From positions 1 through 49,974 of the forward strand of contig JAWXAN010000071.1 in the NCBI GenBank assembly GCA_034439475.1: a stretch of DNA of 49,974 bases, in the 5' to 3' direction. How positions within the stretch are numbered: position 1 is the first letter of the stretch; each line of letters begins with the position of its first letter. Source of the DNA: Candidatus Zixiibacteriota bacterium. GTDB lineage: Bacteria; Zixibacteria; MSB-5A5; GN15; FEB-12. Shown piece after piece: positions 8,485-17,153 of the stretch. A model generated the notes under the pieces. The model saw nothing but the letters and a program-made list of their open reading frames with translations. It was not told the origin of the DNA and did no database searches. The position numbers and the translations under genes were made by a program.

Positions 8485-10680
8485 TTACGGCTTGTTGCTG
8501 TTTTTTATCATTTCTTCGGCAAGTGTTTTATGCTCTCCCTGCAGCCCAAGAAGCAATGACCGCTGTAAAACGGTTTCAGCCCCTTCCACTGTGTCTTTAA
8601 TCAGTGCCAGTCCCAGATAATAATACGGCTCGGCGCGGTCAGGAAAACGGCTGACGGCATTGTTCGCTTCTCCGCGTACGAGATCGAAGCGATTATCGAG
8701 CGCGTAGATCTCGCACAGATTAATCACGCTTTCAAACGACCCACGGCTGTAGAAACTTGCCTGTCGTGCCAAATTCCCGGCTTTGACTAAATCGGCTTTG
8801 TCCGAGGCCAGCGCCTGGGAGTAGTAGAAATTCGTCTGGGCGTCTCCATCAGAACGAAGCAGTAGTTCATCAAAGAGCACGACCGCGGCGGCCTTGTCCC
8901 CTGTGGCATATAACACTCTGGCCTTCACCGCACCCGCGAGTTGGTGGTCTTTTTCGATAGAAAGAGCCTTTTCGGCAAACTCTTTGGTTTTGGTAAAATC
9001 CTCATGGCCAAACGCTATTCGCGCCGCTTCGGCGAGTGCATCCGGATTTTCAGGATTGAGCGACACAAGACGCTCCATTACCTCCAATGCCGATTCGCCT
9101 TTGCCGAGACGATCACATTCGGCGGCAATGCTGACAAATGTCTCAGTCTTTCCAGATACTTTAGAGATATTCTCTCTGAATAGCGCCATGCCGTCTTCGA
9201 TCTGTTCGGTAATAATAAGAAGTAGCGATTTGCTCAGAGCAAGAGACGGATAGAGTTCTGCAAACGCTGGAAATTCATTAAAAAGCGCAAGCGCGCTATC
9301 CGAGTTGCCTGAGTTAAGAAAGACTGCAAGAATCCCCTCGAAGGCTCCCCGATTGTTGCCATTGAGAGCAAGGGCGCGCCGAAAGTACACCTTTGCCGTA
9401 TCGGGAAAAAAGAGCCGGGGGCTCGAATAAATTGAGCCAATGGCCGCGACCCAGTCAGATTCCTTACCATGATACCGATTGAAGATGCCTATTGTCTCAT
9501 CGAACAGTTCCTTCTGTCCGCTAATTCCCAGAAAATAGGCTTCGAGACTTTTATATTCGAGCTGGTCAGTTCTCCAACCTTGGGAGTTCCTCACTGATTG
9601 CACATCAGTGTCCGGCTCAAAAATCTTCGAGTAGGTTAAAACCAGTCTTCCCCGGAGATAATCCACAAAAACTTGCGGACTCGCCCGCCGCGACATATGA
9701 AAATTCAAAGCGTCAACGCCGCCAGTCGCGCTGACCACATCCGACATCATCCACCGGCTTTCCATATCGTAAAAGACGGCCGTAAGACTCATCGGGGCCC
9801 TATCGGCAAAATTGGCATTTGCGACATTTGCCTGGTGCGCATCCTGGGTTGCCCAGTGGTAGAACATGGAAAGGCCGTCGAGAACAATAGTGCTGTCGTC
9901 TTCCTTTTCCACATACTCCAGAACTTGCCGCGCGTCATAAAAATATCGAGCGCGAAGACAGCGCTGGAAGTGTGCCAGTAATCTCTCGTCGTTTTGTCTA
10001 TCCTTTTCCACAGCAAGATTGCTCATGGCAATCGATGAGTCCGTCAAATCGCGTACCTCAAGATAATTTGCGGCCTGTTCGTAGTAGTCAGCCGAGGTCT
10101 CTCCTGAGCCAAGGGCCCGTGAGGACGCGGCATCCGCCGAATCGATTTGATTTTCCAGGAAGTAAAGCCGAGCATCGACTAAATCCGCAACACCCGAAGG
10201 TGTTCCATGTTGGGTCGCAAGCTTCACGGCGCCATGCGCCGCTCTGAGCCGATTCGCAGAAGCGAGCGCAAGAGCCAAATCCAATCGGGCTTCGGTTAGA
10301 TCGTCTTCAGGCTTCATGGCTATATAATCAGACAGTACACGCCAGCTTTGATCGAAATCACCCAATTTCATGTAAAGTCGCGCAAGTTGAGGATACACAG
10401 CGCCAAAGGTAGGCTCCCCTTCTCGAATGGTCATATAGGCTTCGAGCGCGTCATAATAAAGAAGTTTTTGCTCTAAAACCTGTCCGCGCCCCAAAAGCCC
10501 GAAGTACGAGGTGGGATGATCCACCAAAAGCCGGCTAAAGGTCGTATCGGCTTGGTCATATTCATGGTTCGCCAGTTGCTTAAGCCCTGACTCATACTCG
10601 TCTTTGACCTGTTCTTCAGGAGATTTCGCGCATCCAGCTATTAATGACAGTATGAGTATCGTACAAAACAGATATTTCAT
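8485..10680 (-). CDS. Tetratricopeptide-repeat lipoprotein
   Basis: 731 residues. The N-terminus is a lipoprotein signal (MKYLFCTILILSLIAGC, lipobox LIAGC with Cys17), so the protein is expected to be anchored in a membrane with its body in the periplasm. The rest is helical TPR sequence: repeats such as YDQADTTFSRLLVDHPTSYFGLLGRG near 40 and several copies of ALEVMERLVSLNPENPDALAEAARIAF-type units in the last third. No catalytic domain is seen. It likely acts as a scaffold for protein complexes, but partner unknown. It is transcribed away from lptB with a 210-base divergent spacer and ends at a strong terminator. Confidence 0.85.
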   Translation of the reverse strand: MKYLFCTILILSLIAGCAKSPEEQVKDEYESGLKQLANHEYDQADTTFSRLLVDHPTSYFGLLGRGQVLEQKLLYYDALEAYMTIREGEPTFGAVYPQLARLYMKLGDFDQSWRVLSDYIAMKPEDDLTEARLDLALALASANRLRAAHGAVKLATQHGTPSGVADLVDARLYFLENQIDSADAASSRALGSGETSADYYEQAANYLEVRDLTDSSIAMSNLAVEKDRQNDERLLAHFQRCLRARYFYDARQVLEYVEKEDDSTIVLDGLSMFYHWATQDAHQANVANANFADRAPMSLTAVFYDMESRWMMSDVVSATGGVDALNFHMSRRASPQVFVDYLRGRLVLTYSKIFEPDTDVQSVRNSQGWRTDQLEYKSLEAYFLGISGQKELFDETIGIFNRYHGKESDWVAAIGSIYSSPRLFFPDTAKVYFRRALALNGNNRGAFEGILAVFLNSGNSDSALALFNEFPAFAELYPSLALSKSLLLIITEQIEDGMALFRENISKVSGKTETFVSIAAECDRLGKGESALEVMERLVSLNPENPDALAEAARIAFGHEDFTKTKEFAEKALSIEKDHQLAGAVKARVLYATGDKAAAVVLFDELLLRSDGDAQTNFYYSQALASDKADLVKAGNLARQASFYSRGSFESVINLCEIYALDNRFDLVRGEANNAVSRFPDRAEPYYYLGLALIKDTVEGAETVLQRSLLLGLQGEHKTLAEEMIKNSNKP

Positions 10681-10827
10681 CGGATTCCTTTGAGTTTTCT
10701 AAAATCGCAGATTCGTTTACTTTGCATTCAAATTCATGTCCCTATCCTGACAACAGCCATTCAACCGTTTGCCAGTAATAATCCCGACAAACATAGCAAA
10801 AAATGTGCGAAATATCGATAAATATAA

Positions 10828-10856
10828 TTGATAAAAAGGGTAAAAATCAGTATATT
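10828..10856 (+). promoter_or_regulatory. Candidate sigma-70-type promoter for lptB-rpoN
   Basis: TTGATA (10828-10833), a 17-base spacer and TATATT (10851-10856) stand in an AT-rich spacer. Transcription would begin near 10863, giving a short leader before the lptB ATG at 10891. Confidence 0.55.
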
Positions 10857-10890
10857 TTTAATGACAACGTAACTATCGGATAAGTTGAAA

Positions 10891-11664
10891 ATGCATGACA
10901 AAATGACAGATTTGAAGCCCTCTGAACCCGGCCGTTCGACCACCGTCCTGGAATCCCACAATCTGGTAAAATATTTCCGGCGCCGGGCGGTAGTCAATGG
11001 GGTTTCCATCCAAGTCAATCCCGGCGAAGTGGTCGGTCTGCTTGGTCCAAACGGAGCCGGCAAAACAACTACTTTCTATATGATAATTGGATTCATTCGT
11101 CCCGATGAGGGCCAGGTATTTCTTGGAAAAAGCAATATCGGCCGCTGGCCGATGTACCGTCGCGCTGGCCTTGGGATAGGCTATTTGGCGCAGGAAGCAT
11201 CGGTTTTTCGCAAACTTTCAGTCGAAGATAACATTATGGCTATCCTCCAATTCCGGAATTTGGGACGGAAAGCCCGAAAACAGCGGCTCGAGGAATTGCT
11301 CAATGAACTCGATATTGCCCATTTGCGAAAAAGCAAAGCCTACACGCTTTCAGGAGGTGAACGGCGAAGAGTCGAAATAACCCGCGCCTTGGTTATGGAG
11401 CCCAAATTTATCCTGCTTGATGAACCATTCGCCGGAATCGACCCGATTGCGGTCGAAGACATTCAAAAAATAATTCAAAGATTGGTAAGTAATGGCCTTG
11501 GGGTCCTTATAACCGATCACAACGTTCGTGAGACTCTCTCCATCTGTAACCGGGCGTATATAATGTTTGATGGAAAGATTCTCAAAGCCGGGACATCGGA
11601 ATATCTTGCGCAGGATCCTGAAGCCCGCAAGATATATCTGGGCGAAAAATTCCGGCTTCATTAA
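10891..11664 (+). CDS. lptB: LPS export ABC transporter ATP-binding protein LptB
   Basis: Cytoplasmic ATPase that drives LPS transport from the inner membrane through the Lpt bridge together with LptF/LptG. About 257 residues. Walker [10 protein letters not shown] near residue 48, Q-loop in GYLAQE, ABC signature [15 protein letters not shown] (the LptB form), Walker [14 protein letters not shown] and switch His in ITDHNVRE. The frame is open from a TTG at 10885, but the ATG at 10891 is the more likely start; the ATG at 10903 is also possible. An N-terminal extension of about 15 residues precedes the usual LptB start. Located directly upstream of rpoN, the conserved lptB-rpoN-hpf order. It implies an LPS-type outer membrane. 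Confidence 0.95.
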   Translation: MHDKMTDLKPSEPGRSTTVLESHNLVKYFRRRAVVNGVSIQVNPGEVVGLLGPNGAGKTTTFYMIIGFIRPDEGQVFLGKSNIGRWPMYRRAGLGIGYLAQEASVFRKLSVEDNIMAILQFRNLGRKARKQRLEELLNELDIAHLRKSKAYTLSGGERRRVEITRALVMEPKFILLDEPFAGIDPIAVEDIQKIIQRLVSNGLGVLITDHNVRETLSICNRAYIMFDGKILKAGTSEYLAQDPEARKIYLGEKFRLH

Positions 11665-11781
11665 CGATTTATCAGGTAATGTTGAATAAATGAACGAACT
11701 ACAATTATACCATAAACCCGATGGTAACGAAACCCGATATAAGGGATACAAAGAAATCCCAAGCTACCAACGGAAACGATT

Positions 11782-13194
11782 ATGAAATTAGGTCTTCAAC
11801 TTCGATTAAAACAGAGTCTTGCCCCTCAGCTTATTCAGTCCCTGAAAATGCTGCAGATGCCGCTGCTTAAACTTGAGCAAACATTGCGGATGGAGCTTTC
11901 GACAAACCCCCTTCTGGAAGAGATCGAAGAACTGGATGAGGTTCAGGAATCGCCCGCCGATGAAATTGCAGCGGAAACTCCCCAAGAGGAGAAAAAAGAG
12001 GCGGTTGATTGGGATGACTATCTTTTCCAGGATGATGACGGCTATAAAGTCAAAGAATCCCATGAACAGGAGGAAGACCGGTTCGAAAGCTCGGCGACCA
12101 AAGCCGAATCCCTCTTTGTCCACTTGCACGACCAGCTTTCCTTTTTGAAATTGTCCGAAGAAGAACATCTCATCGGCGAATATGTCATTGGCAATATCAG
12201 CCCTGACGGTTATCTGACAATCAATCTTGCCGAGATGGCGGCTGAGTTGTTAATTCCTGAGTCGGTCATTGAGCCTATCTTGAAAATGATCCAAAAGTTC
12301 GATCCGACCGGAGTCGGCTCGCGTGATTTACGCGAATCATTGCTCACCCAGTTAAGGGAGCGTGGACAGGACGGCAGCCTGGCATATCGAATTGTTAGCG
12401 AACATATCCATGATTTAGAGCGTAAATCTATTCTGCAGGTCGCCAAATTAATCGGGGTGCCTGTGGAAAAAGTCCAGAAGGCGATGGAAGTCATAAAAGC
12501 TCTGTCACCTACCCCGGCCTATGGCCGTTTCGACAGCCCGGCAATGCCGATTGTACCCGACCTTATTGTCGACCGCTTCGGCGATGATTTCATGGTCTTT
12601 CATAATGACAAGAATGTCCCCCGGTTACGAATAAACGCCGGGTATAAAAACCTTATCAAACGCGGCAATGTAACCAACGAAGACACAAAGAATTATGTCC
12701 GACAGAAGCTCGAGCAGGCGCGGTGGCTGCTCAATGCCATCAACCAGCGACGCTCAACCATGATCCGCGTGATGGAAGCAATTGTGGAGGAGCAGAAAGA
12801 GTTTTTTGAAAAGGGCCCGGCATTTTTGAGACCGCTCATTATGGAAGACATCGCCCAAAAAGTCGAAATGAATGTTGCAACTATAAGCCGGGTATCGAGT
12901 GGGAAATATGTCCAAACACCGCTCGGTGTTTATGAAATAAAATATTTCTTCAATTCCGGCATCGCCATGGAAGAAGGCGAAGATATGTCAAAGCGGTCAG
13001 TCAAACAGCGTATTGAGGAGATTATCCGCGCTGAGAATCCCGAAGAGCCCCTTTCTGACCAGGAAATCTTCAAATGCTTGGGAGACGAAGGGATAAAGCT
13101 CGCCAGACGGACAGTTACGAAATATCGCGAAGAGCTCAAAATAAAACCTGCCCGCTTTAGAAAACGAGTCGGCCAGACACCGGCTACCGTGTAG
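11782..13194 (+). CDS. rpoN: RNA polymerase sigma-54 factor RpoN
   Basis: Alternative sigma factor recognising -24/-12 promoters and needing an AAA+ activator. 470 residues, normal length. Region I is the Gln/Leu-rich start (LRLKQSLAPQLIQSLKMLQ), region II is the acidic stretch around residues 50-100, then the core-binding domain (about 120-310) and the DNA-binding domain with helix-turn-helix near 370-390. The RpoN box reads ARRTVTKYREEL near residue 447, one change from the common ARRTVAKYRE. It lies between lptB and hpf. A matching activator of the NtrC type is encoded at 47958 in this window. Confidence 0.97.
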   Translation: MKLGLQLRLKQSLAPQLIQSLKMLQMPLLKLEQTLRMELSTNPLLEEIEELDEVQESPADEIAAETPQEEKKEAVDWDDYLFQDDDGYKVKESHEQEEDRFESSATKAESLFVHLHDQLSFLKLSEEEHLIGEYVIGNISPDGYLTINLAEMAAELLIPESVIEPILKMIQKFDPTGVGSRDLRESLLTQLRERGQDGSLAYRIVSEHIHDLERKSILQVAKLIGVPVEKVQKAMEVIKALSPTPAYGRFDSPAMPIVPDLIVDRFGDDFMVFHNDKNVPRLRINAGYKNLIKRGNVTNEDTKNYVRQKLEQARWLLNAINQRRSTMIRVMEAIVEEQKEFFEKGPAFLRPLIMEDIAQKVEMNVATISRVSSGKYVQTPLGVYEIKYFFNSGIAMEEGEDMSKRSVKQRIEEIIRAENPEEPLSDQEIFKCLGDEGIKLARRTVTKYREELKIKPARFRKRVGQTPATV

Positions 13195-13494
13195 GGATAA
13201 GGCGATTTGTCCGCTTCCCATTATTTCTCCACAAATTTAATTTTCGGTTGTTGTTGACCTTCTTTCCCCGCCGCAATTACTTACTATGCATCATTGTGAC
13301 GGCTCAAATGGTCGATTGCAAGATTTACCAGCAGTGTTTGGCTGTTTGGTCTGCATGACCATTTACGTATAAATAGTAGAACGAGGATTGGCATATAACT
13401 GAACATTTTGCCTGTCCGAAATTTTTATTTAACACGAGTGCAGCGAACACATTTTATTCGTCTTTGCACAAACCAGTTAGAGGACATTTCAGAA
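13195..13494. other. rpoN-hpf spacer, possible hpf promoter
   Basis: 300 bases without a gene. A weak promoter-like pair, TTGGTC (13346-13351), 16-base spacer, TATAAA (13368-13373), precedes hpf. No -24/-12 sigma-54 site with correct spacing was found. The frame open from 13408 is an upstream extension of hpf without family resemblance. Confidence 0.35.
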
Positions 13495-13854
13495 ATGAAG
13501 ACAAAAATCAGCGCGAAGCGATTTGATTTGACTCCTGAAATACGCGCCAAAGCCGAACACGAGCTTGAAGGTCTCAAACGTTTCTTTGACACAATTATTT
13601 CAGCCGAATTTGTTTTTGATGTTGAAAAACACCGGAATCTTGCCGAACTCCACGTCACGGTCGCAAAAGATGTTATTGCCGGGACCGCTGATACTGATGA
13701 CATGCATAAATCGATGCTTGCCGCGGTCGATAAGGTCAAAACCCAACTCAAAAAGCACAAAGCCAAGCTAAAAATGAAGGAGCCGCTCAAAGTCAACCGA
13801 ACTTCAGAGATGCTTACCCGCCCGCAAACAGACGCAGATGAGGTTGATGTTTAG
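13495..13854 (+). CDS. hpf: Ribosome hibernation promoting factor, short HPF/RaiA type
   Basis: Binds the 30S decoding region and inactivates ribosomes in slow growth. About 119 residues, a short HPF without the C-terminal dimerisation domain of long HPF. It begins MKTKISAKRFDLTPEIR, with the beta-alpha-beta fold sequence of RaiA proteins and the conserved segment DMHKSMLAAVDKVKTQLKKHKAK. The start at 13495 is chosen because TTAGAGGAC lies about nine bases upstream and the family begins there; the longer frame from 13408 adds 29 residues unlike the family. Its place after rpoN is conserved in many Gram-negative bacteria. Confidence 0.92.
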   Translation: MKTKISAKRFDLTPEIRAKAEHELEGLKRFFDTIISAEFVFDVEKHRNLAELHVTVAKDVIAGTADTDDMHKSMLAAVDKVKTQLKKHKAKLKMKEPLKVNRTSEMLTRPQTDADEVDV

Positions 13855-13888
13855 AACAACTTGCGCATAAAGCATATCGAATTGATGG

Positions 13889-13924
13889 CCGTGAATGATG
13901 AAAATTATCGTTCACGGTTTTTTT
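13889..13924 (+). terminator. Rho-independent terminator after hpf
   Basis: CCGTGAA (13889-13895) pairs with TTCACGG (13911-13917), extended inward by a T-G wobble and GAT/ATC, and is followed by seven or more T residues. It ends the lptB-rpoN-hpf transcript and overlaps the stop of the convergent gene. Confidence 0.88.
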
Positions 13925-14870
13925 ATTCTCCAGCCAGATATTCTTCCAATAACAACCTATTCATCTGTGCTTCATGGTTGAGTGTGTGAAATTGTGCTTC
14001 AGAGAGCCGATTGTTCTTAAGTTCAATGAAATCAAATTGTGTGAATTCGCGTTGAGAGGGATGTATGCTCTCAAGACGCCCACGCAGTTCATCTCTGGTT
14101 ACGCTACAGCGTATCAATGCAAATATCTGAGGTCTTTCCCCTCGAAATATCTCTCTGGCGTAGGCAAGCGGAGTAACGGAAAATTCATTGTCCTGCACAT
14201 TCATCTCCTCGCGAACTTCCTGCCCCAGTGATGATGCCAGCATCTGCAAAATATCAGTATGCTTGGGGGAAAACTCAACCGATCCAGCCACCGAAGGTCC
14301 AATTGACCCTCCAAGAGATGACAGAGTTTGTGACCGTACCACAGTGGTAAGATAATCGACCCCGTTTTCTTTTAAGAGCAGGAGACCGCAAACGCCGAAA
14401 CAGATTGCCAACGGATTTAATAGAACATCGTTCGATTGATATTTGCGCTTATAGTATTCTCGCAAAGTCATATCAGCGCCGAAAAGTTGATGCGTCAAAT
14501 CGAGAGCCAGACAACTGCCAGCTTGGTCACCGTAACGAGCTGGCTGGACTGTGAAGGTATAGTTATCGTTTACTTTCTCTACAGCATGAAGTTTTGCTAC
14601 TTTTGGGCCATCGTAGAGCCGTCCCTCGTCGATCATTTTTCTTTCGACTTCATAAGAGAACTGTTTTATGCGCGAATCACCGAAGGTGAACAGTTCATTT
14701 CTAAATTTTATTTCAATGGAATCAGGCTTGATCGCATTCGTCCCAAAAAACCGGATAATATCATAGTAGCCAGAATCGCGCCTTAGTGCCTGACCGACAA
14801 GACGCGCTTCTCTGTCTGGAAAATAAGTTGCGAGAAATTGGGGAAGTTTAGAATAGTCTAAATAGCGCAT
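13923..14870 (-). CDS. Uncharacterised protein with a degenerate Nudix-like box
   Basis: 315 residues from the ATG at 14870. I do not recognise a named family. A segment around residues 185-220 reads GSVEF ... SSLGQEVREEMNV, which resembles a Nudix box (REVxEExGV) with Gln in place of the first Arg and Asn in place of the Gly, so hydrolase activity is doubtful. The N-terminal half has no recognisable motif. No signal peptide or membrane segment in the preferred form. The frame is open to 14909, but the ATG at 14870 (MRYLDYSKLPQF) is the better start because the extra residues overlap the transporter gene more. The 5' end overlaps the end of the EamA transporter gene by about 23 bases, which implies translational coupling. 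Confidence 0.6.
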   Translation of the reverse strand: MRYLDYSKLPQFLATYFPDREARLVGQALRRDSGYYDIIRFFGTNAIKPDSIEIKFRNELFTFGDSRIKQFSYEVERKMIDEGRLYDGPKVAKLHAVEKVNDNYTFTVQPARYGDQAGSCLALDLTHQLFGADMTLREYYKRKYQSNDVLLNPLAICFGVCGLLLLKENGVDYLTTVVRSQTLSSLGGSIGPSVAGSVEFSPKHTDILQMLASSLGQEVREEMNVQDNEFSVTPLAYAREIFRGERPQIFALIRCSVTRDELRGRLESIHPSQREFTQFDFIELKNNRLSEAQFHTLNHEAQMNRLLLEEYLAGE

Positions 14871-15798
14871 CGCCGGTAAATAACAGCGCGACACCCAAAA
14901 CCGCAACAACTGCTCCGATAATCTCCCGAGGACTAACCTTCTCTTTGTAATAAAATATTACCACTGGTATGATGAGAATCGGGGTCATCGCGCTCAGGGT
15001 AGCGGCAATTCCGGCAGAAATATGTTTGAGCGCAACCAGCGACATCCAGACTCCGAGAAAGGGACCGAATATGACTCCGCCGACTGTGTGTAACATCGCT
15101 TTAGGGTTTTTGAGACTTTGCAGAGTCGCTGCTGCTTCCCCTTTGAAAACGGCGAAGAGCCAAATGACCGCCGTGGCGAAAATTAGACGAACCATTGAGG
15201 CCGGCAGAGGTTCAACTATCCCGCCTGAATACAACATCCCCTGTTTGGACAAAACCATTCCCGTCGCCTGACATGCTGCCGCTACCAGCGCCAGAAGAAT
15301 CCCCTTTAATGTTGTGCCGGAATCGGGGTGGTTATCGGCCAATGCGAAGTGGGTAATTATCCTCTCTTTCTTCTCCAATATGACCCAGAGAACACCAGTC
15401 AGCGTTACCCCAATTCCGAATAGTTCAATGGCCGTAAGCCTTTCATCGAGAAATAGCCAGGCAATTATTGTCGCTATGACGGGGCTGGTTGAAAAGATTA
15501 AGGTTTTGGTGCGCGGACCAAGAATCACCATTGCTTTTAGACCCGCGCTGTCGCCAATAACAAAACCGATTATTCCGGAAATGCCAAGCCAACTCATCTG
15601 GGAGACATTGATATTTTGCGGAAGAGGAAATCCGGCCGTTATCAAAAGTATCAAAGCATAAAGAGCAACAGCGATGGCCAGGCAGATATTGTTGACCCGA
15701 AATGAGCCAATCAACCGCCCGGCTTCGGTAAAAAAGATTGCAGTGAACGACCAGCAAAAGGCTGTGGCAAGCGCGGCTAATTCCCCGATGTAGAGCAT
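14848..15798 (-). CDS. EamA/DMT-family transporter
   Basis: Inner-membrane protein of 316 residues with about ten hydrophobic segments in two EamA repeats (about 5-140 and 165-310). The first repeat begins GELAALATAFCWSFTAIFFTEAG; each repeat ends in a conserved segment of the type AIELFGIGVTLTGVLWVILEK and PREIIGAVVAVLGVALLFTGD. The family exports metabolites or amino acids; the substrate cannot be predicted. First gene of a pair with the overlapping Nudix-like gene. Confidence 0.9.
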   Translation of the reverse strand: MLYIGELAALATAFCWSFTAIFFTEAGRLIGSFRVNNICLAIAVALYALILLITAGFPLPQNINVSQMSWLGISGIIGFVIGDSAGLKAMVILGPRTKTLIFSTSPVIATIIAWLFLDERLTAIELFGIGVTLTGVLWVILEKKERIITHFALADNHPDSGTTLKGILLALVAAACQATGMVLSKQGMLYSGGIVEPLPASMVRLIFATAVIWLFAVFKGEAAATLQSLKNPKAMLHTVGGVIFGPFLGVWMSLVALKHISAGIAATLSAMTPILIIPVVIFYYKEKVSPREIIGAVVAVLGVALLFTGDALFRLF

Positions 15799-15907
15799 GG
15801 GTCGGAAAGTACGCGATGGATGTTTTAAAACAAGTTGGAATTAGGGTAAAATCAGGAAGCGAATCTAATTCTGTATGAAAAGCATGTACAAAATTGTAAG
15901 AGCCGCC

Positions 15908-16825
15908 CTATCCTGTGAACTTGATCCAGCCTTTGCCCTCAAAGCCAAAATAAAACCCGTCAGGGAAAAAGCACTCAGCGAGAATCTCAAGTGATTCGGC
16001 TACCCTCGGGCCGGGGCGATTAAAATACTGATTGCCGTCTCCAATGTATACCCGTCCGTTTTTAACCGCGTTGACATCTGACCAGCCCATAAGCGATGTC
16101 ATCTTGGGCATCTCTTGGAGTGTCCGGGCAATATCAAATCCGCATGGCGAAATAAATAGTATCTCTGGGTTTCTCTGATAGAGTTGCTCCCAGGTCATAA
16201 CCGGCGAATGTTTGCCAGCCTCGCCGAATAGATTTTCCCCGCCAGCCATCTCAACAAGGGTGGGCATCCAGTTTCCAGCCGCCATCAGCGGCTCAATCCA
16301 TTCGATGCAGGCGACAGCCGGACGACGGGTTATGCTTTGGGTTTTGACGCTTATATTCTTCATCTTCCCTTCCATCCCGCCAACCAGCATCTCACCGGTG
16401 GTTTTGCAATCAAGGGCAAGAGCTACTTTACGGATATCGGCAAAGATATCCTCAAGGCTGTTTGGTTCAAGCGAGACGACCTTTGGAAATGTCCCGACAA
16501 TCTGCGAGACTGCGGCCTCGACATCGGCCAGACTCACCGCACAGACGTCGCAATGGGCTTGGGTGATGATAATATCCGGTTTGAGTTCCTGAAGTTTGCC
16601 AGCATCGACCCGGTAGACCGAAAGTCCTTCTTGAAGAATAGCTTTGACGCGTTCGTCGATCTGGTAGCTTGTGCCGTCGAGTTGAAATTTCGGCTCGGTA
16701 CATATTGGAAGTTTACTCACCGACTCGGGATAATCGCACTCGTGCGACCGTCCGACGAGGTGGCTTTCGAAACCAAGGGCGCAGACAATTTCAGTACTAC
16801 TGGCAATGAGTGATATAACTTTCAT
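15908..16825 (-). CDS. Cobalamin-binding-type protein (BtuF-like), no signal peptide
   Basis: 305 residues of the periplasmic-binding-protein fold of iron/B12 binding proteins. MKVISLIASSTEIVCALG at the N-terminus starts straight in the first beta strand, without a signal peptide, so the protein is probably cytoplasmic. The segment ITQAHCDVCAVS is typical of the family annotated as cobalamin-binding protein. Other family features are VVSLEPNSLEDIF and the C-terminal GDGNQYFNRPGPRVAESLEIL. It diverges from a TonB receptor gene, which suggests but does not prove a link to corrinoid uptake. No BtuC/BtuD genes and no B12 riboswitch were seen nearby. Confidence 0.85.
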   Translation of the reverse strand: MKVISLIASSTEIVCALGFESHLVGRSHECDYPESVSKLPICTEPKFQLDGTSYQIDERVKAILQEGLSVYRVDAGKLQELKPDIIITQAHCDVCAVSLADVEAAVSQIVGTFPKVVSLEPNSLEDIFADIRKVALALDCKTTGEMLVGGMEGKMKNISVKTQSITRRPAVACIEWIEPLMAAGNWMPTLVEMAGGENLFGEAGKHSPVMTWEQLYQRNPEILFISPCGFDIARTLQEMPKMTSLMGWSDVNAVKNGRVYIGDGNQYFNRPGPRVAESLEILAECFFPDGFYFGFEGKGWIKFTG

Positions 16826-17153
16826 GATTTATTACCTGTATCCATCCACTATCAATCCACTTTTTTAATGGGCATCCTGCCTTTTAATCGGCCTGAACTA
16901 CTACTATCGGCTGTTCCGGTGTGTAGAATATACGAATCATTGCACGTATGGGCAACCGCCTATATTCGCTTCGTGTCTGACTGACGTTCCCTTTCGTATT
17001 CATGCCTCTGCTTTTGCATAGTCATTATTCGAGAGCGTGAGCACAAATCGAAGATTGTCTCTCTAAACGGTTGTCTCAGTTCAACATTTCGAATGTCCGC
17101 GGCCTTTCGTTCTTCGGCATGCCGTTTGAGCATGACAGATACGGAGATAAACA
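16826..17153. other. Divergent spacer between BtuF-like gene and TonB receptor gene
   Basis: 328 bases that must hold both promoters. A 64-codon minus-strand frame (16960-17154) has no recognisable product. I looked for cobalamin riboswitch landmarks (B12 box, conserved GCCACTG) and did not find them. Confidence 0.5.

Noticed and set aside
13340-13358. TTGGCTG...TGCA before hpf as a sigma-54 promoter
   Set aside because: The spacing between GG and GC is one base too long.
13408-13494. N-terminal extension of hpf
   Set aside because: The extra 29 residues do not resemble the family and the ribosome site fits the start at 13495.
16826-17153. Cobalamin riboswitch before the BtuF-like or receptor gene
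   Set aside because: No B12 box or other conserved riboswitch segment could be found on either strand.
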